The notes beneath the pieces are model-generated. The model had not been told where the DNA came from, did no database searches, and worked only from the letters and a program-made list of their open reading frames with translations. DNA of 64,000 nt from Fistularia commersonii (Eukaryota; Chordata; Actinopteri; Syngnathiformes; Fistulariidae): NCBI GenBank assembly GCA_037954325.1, contig JBBMNZ010000019.1, positions 11,126,501 through 11,190,500 of the forward strand. Reading direction: 5' to 3'. Below are positions 63,738-64,000 of this stretch, piece after piece. Each line of letters opens with the position of its first letter. The stretch's first letter is position 1. A program made the position numbers and the translations under genes.

Positions 63738-64000
63738 TGGCAGCTGTGGCCCAGTTGGTCGAACGGGGCGTCCCTGGTTGATGGTCAGATTCTTATCTTG
63801 TCTGTGTGTTGAAGTGTCCATGGGCAAGACGCTGCCCCCCCCCCCCCCCCCCCCAGTAGCTCCTGATGGTCTCATTGGTGTCTTACTTGGCAGCTCTGTG
63901 TGCGTGTGTGAGTGAAGGGGTGAATGTGATCCAGTGTAAAGTGCTTTTAATCTGAGTTTCCTGTGCAGCCAGGAAGTGCAGCGAGTGCATGGAGAATTTA
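63738..64000 (+). mobile_element. tRNA-derived SINE, cut by the window edge
   Basis: The start 'gcagctgtggcccagttggt' and 'cgaacggggcgtccctggtt' resembles an RNA polymerase III A-box region. The later blocks 'gaagtgtccatgggcaagac' and 'tccagtgtaaagtgctttta' match a fish SINE I know by text pattern. A poly-C run (63835-63854) replaces part of the middle. Confidence 0.6.
63835..63854. repeat. Poly-C tract, 20 bases
   Basis: An uninterrupted C run inside the SINE-like element, where related copies have a short C/A-rich stretch. Confidence 0.9.

Overview
The window is vertebrate nuclear DNA, almost certainly from a ray-finned (teleost) fish. The genes are split into many small exons with GT/AG junctions and encode vertebrate-specific families. 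The spacers are full of long CA/TG microsatellites and dispersed repeats of types common in fish genomes. There are no bacterial operons, CRISPR arrays or phage genes.

Six genes alternate strictly in orientation. (1) A kelch-repeat protein lies on the minus strand (987-5294, 13 coding exons, 529 aa). (2) cct7, the eta subunit of the TRiC/CCT chaperonin, lies on the plus strand (6260-10411, 12 exons, 546 aa). (3) hspa12b, a distant Hsp70-family member, lies on the minus strand (coding 12275-27204, 13 coding exons, 684 aa, plus a 5' non-coding exon near 30.1-30.3 kb). (4) paip2b, a poly(A)-binding-protein-interacting translational repressor, lies on the plus strand (50128-51381, 3 coding exons, 131 aa). 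(5) nagk, N-acetylglucosamine kinase, lies on the minus strand (54005-57390, 10 exons, 347 aa). (6) The first coding exon of a Dok-family adaptor, probably dok1, lies on the plus strand (59916-59972); the rest lies beyond the right edge or in exons I could not find. I joined the exons by hand: every junction uses GT/AG, the phases agree, and each total divides by three.

Layout: 1-5.3 kb kelch gene; 5.3-6.3 kb a shared divergent promoter; 6.3-10.9 kb cct7; 10.9-30.3 kb hspa12b, tail-to-tail with cct7 and carrying large repeat-rich introns; 30.4-41.7 kb a gene-poor stretch with two LINE remnants and MITE-like elements; 41.7-50 kb a spacer with two candidate promoters for paip2b; 50.1-53.3 kb paip2b; 54.0-57.4 kb nagk; 57.4-59.9 kb a divergent nagk/dok1 promoter interval; 59.9-64 kb dok1 intron 1 with microsatellites and a tRNA-type SINE at the edge.

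The genes do not form one pathway. From memory, the human orthologues of cct7, paip2b, nagk and dok1 all lie in chromosome band 2p13, so the block looks like old conserved synteny, with hspa12b (human 20p13) as the odd member. I found no convincing new biological system. The best leads are the dinucleotide tracts placed directly at several hspa12b splice sites, the unassigned N-terminal domain of the kelch protein, and a CpG-rich stretch at 44.1-44.9 kb that is open on both strands.
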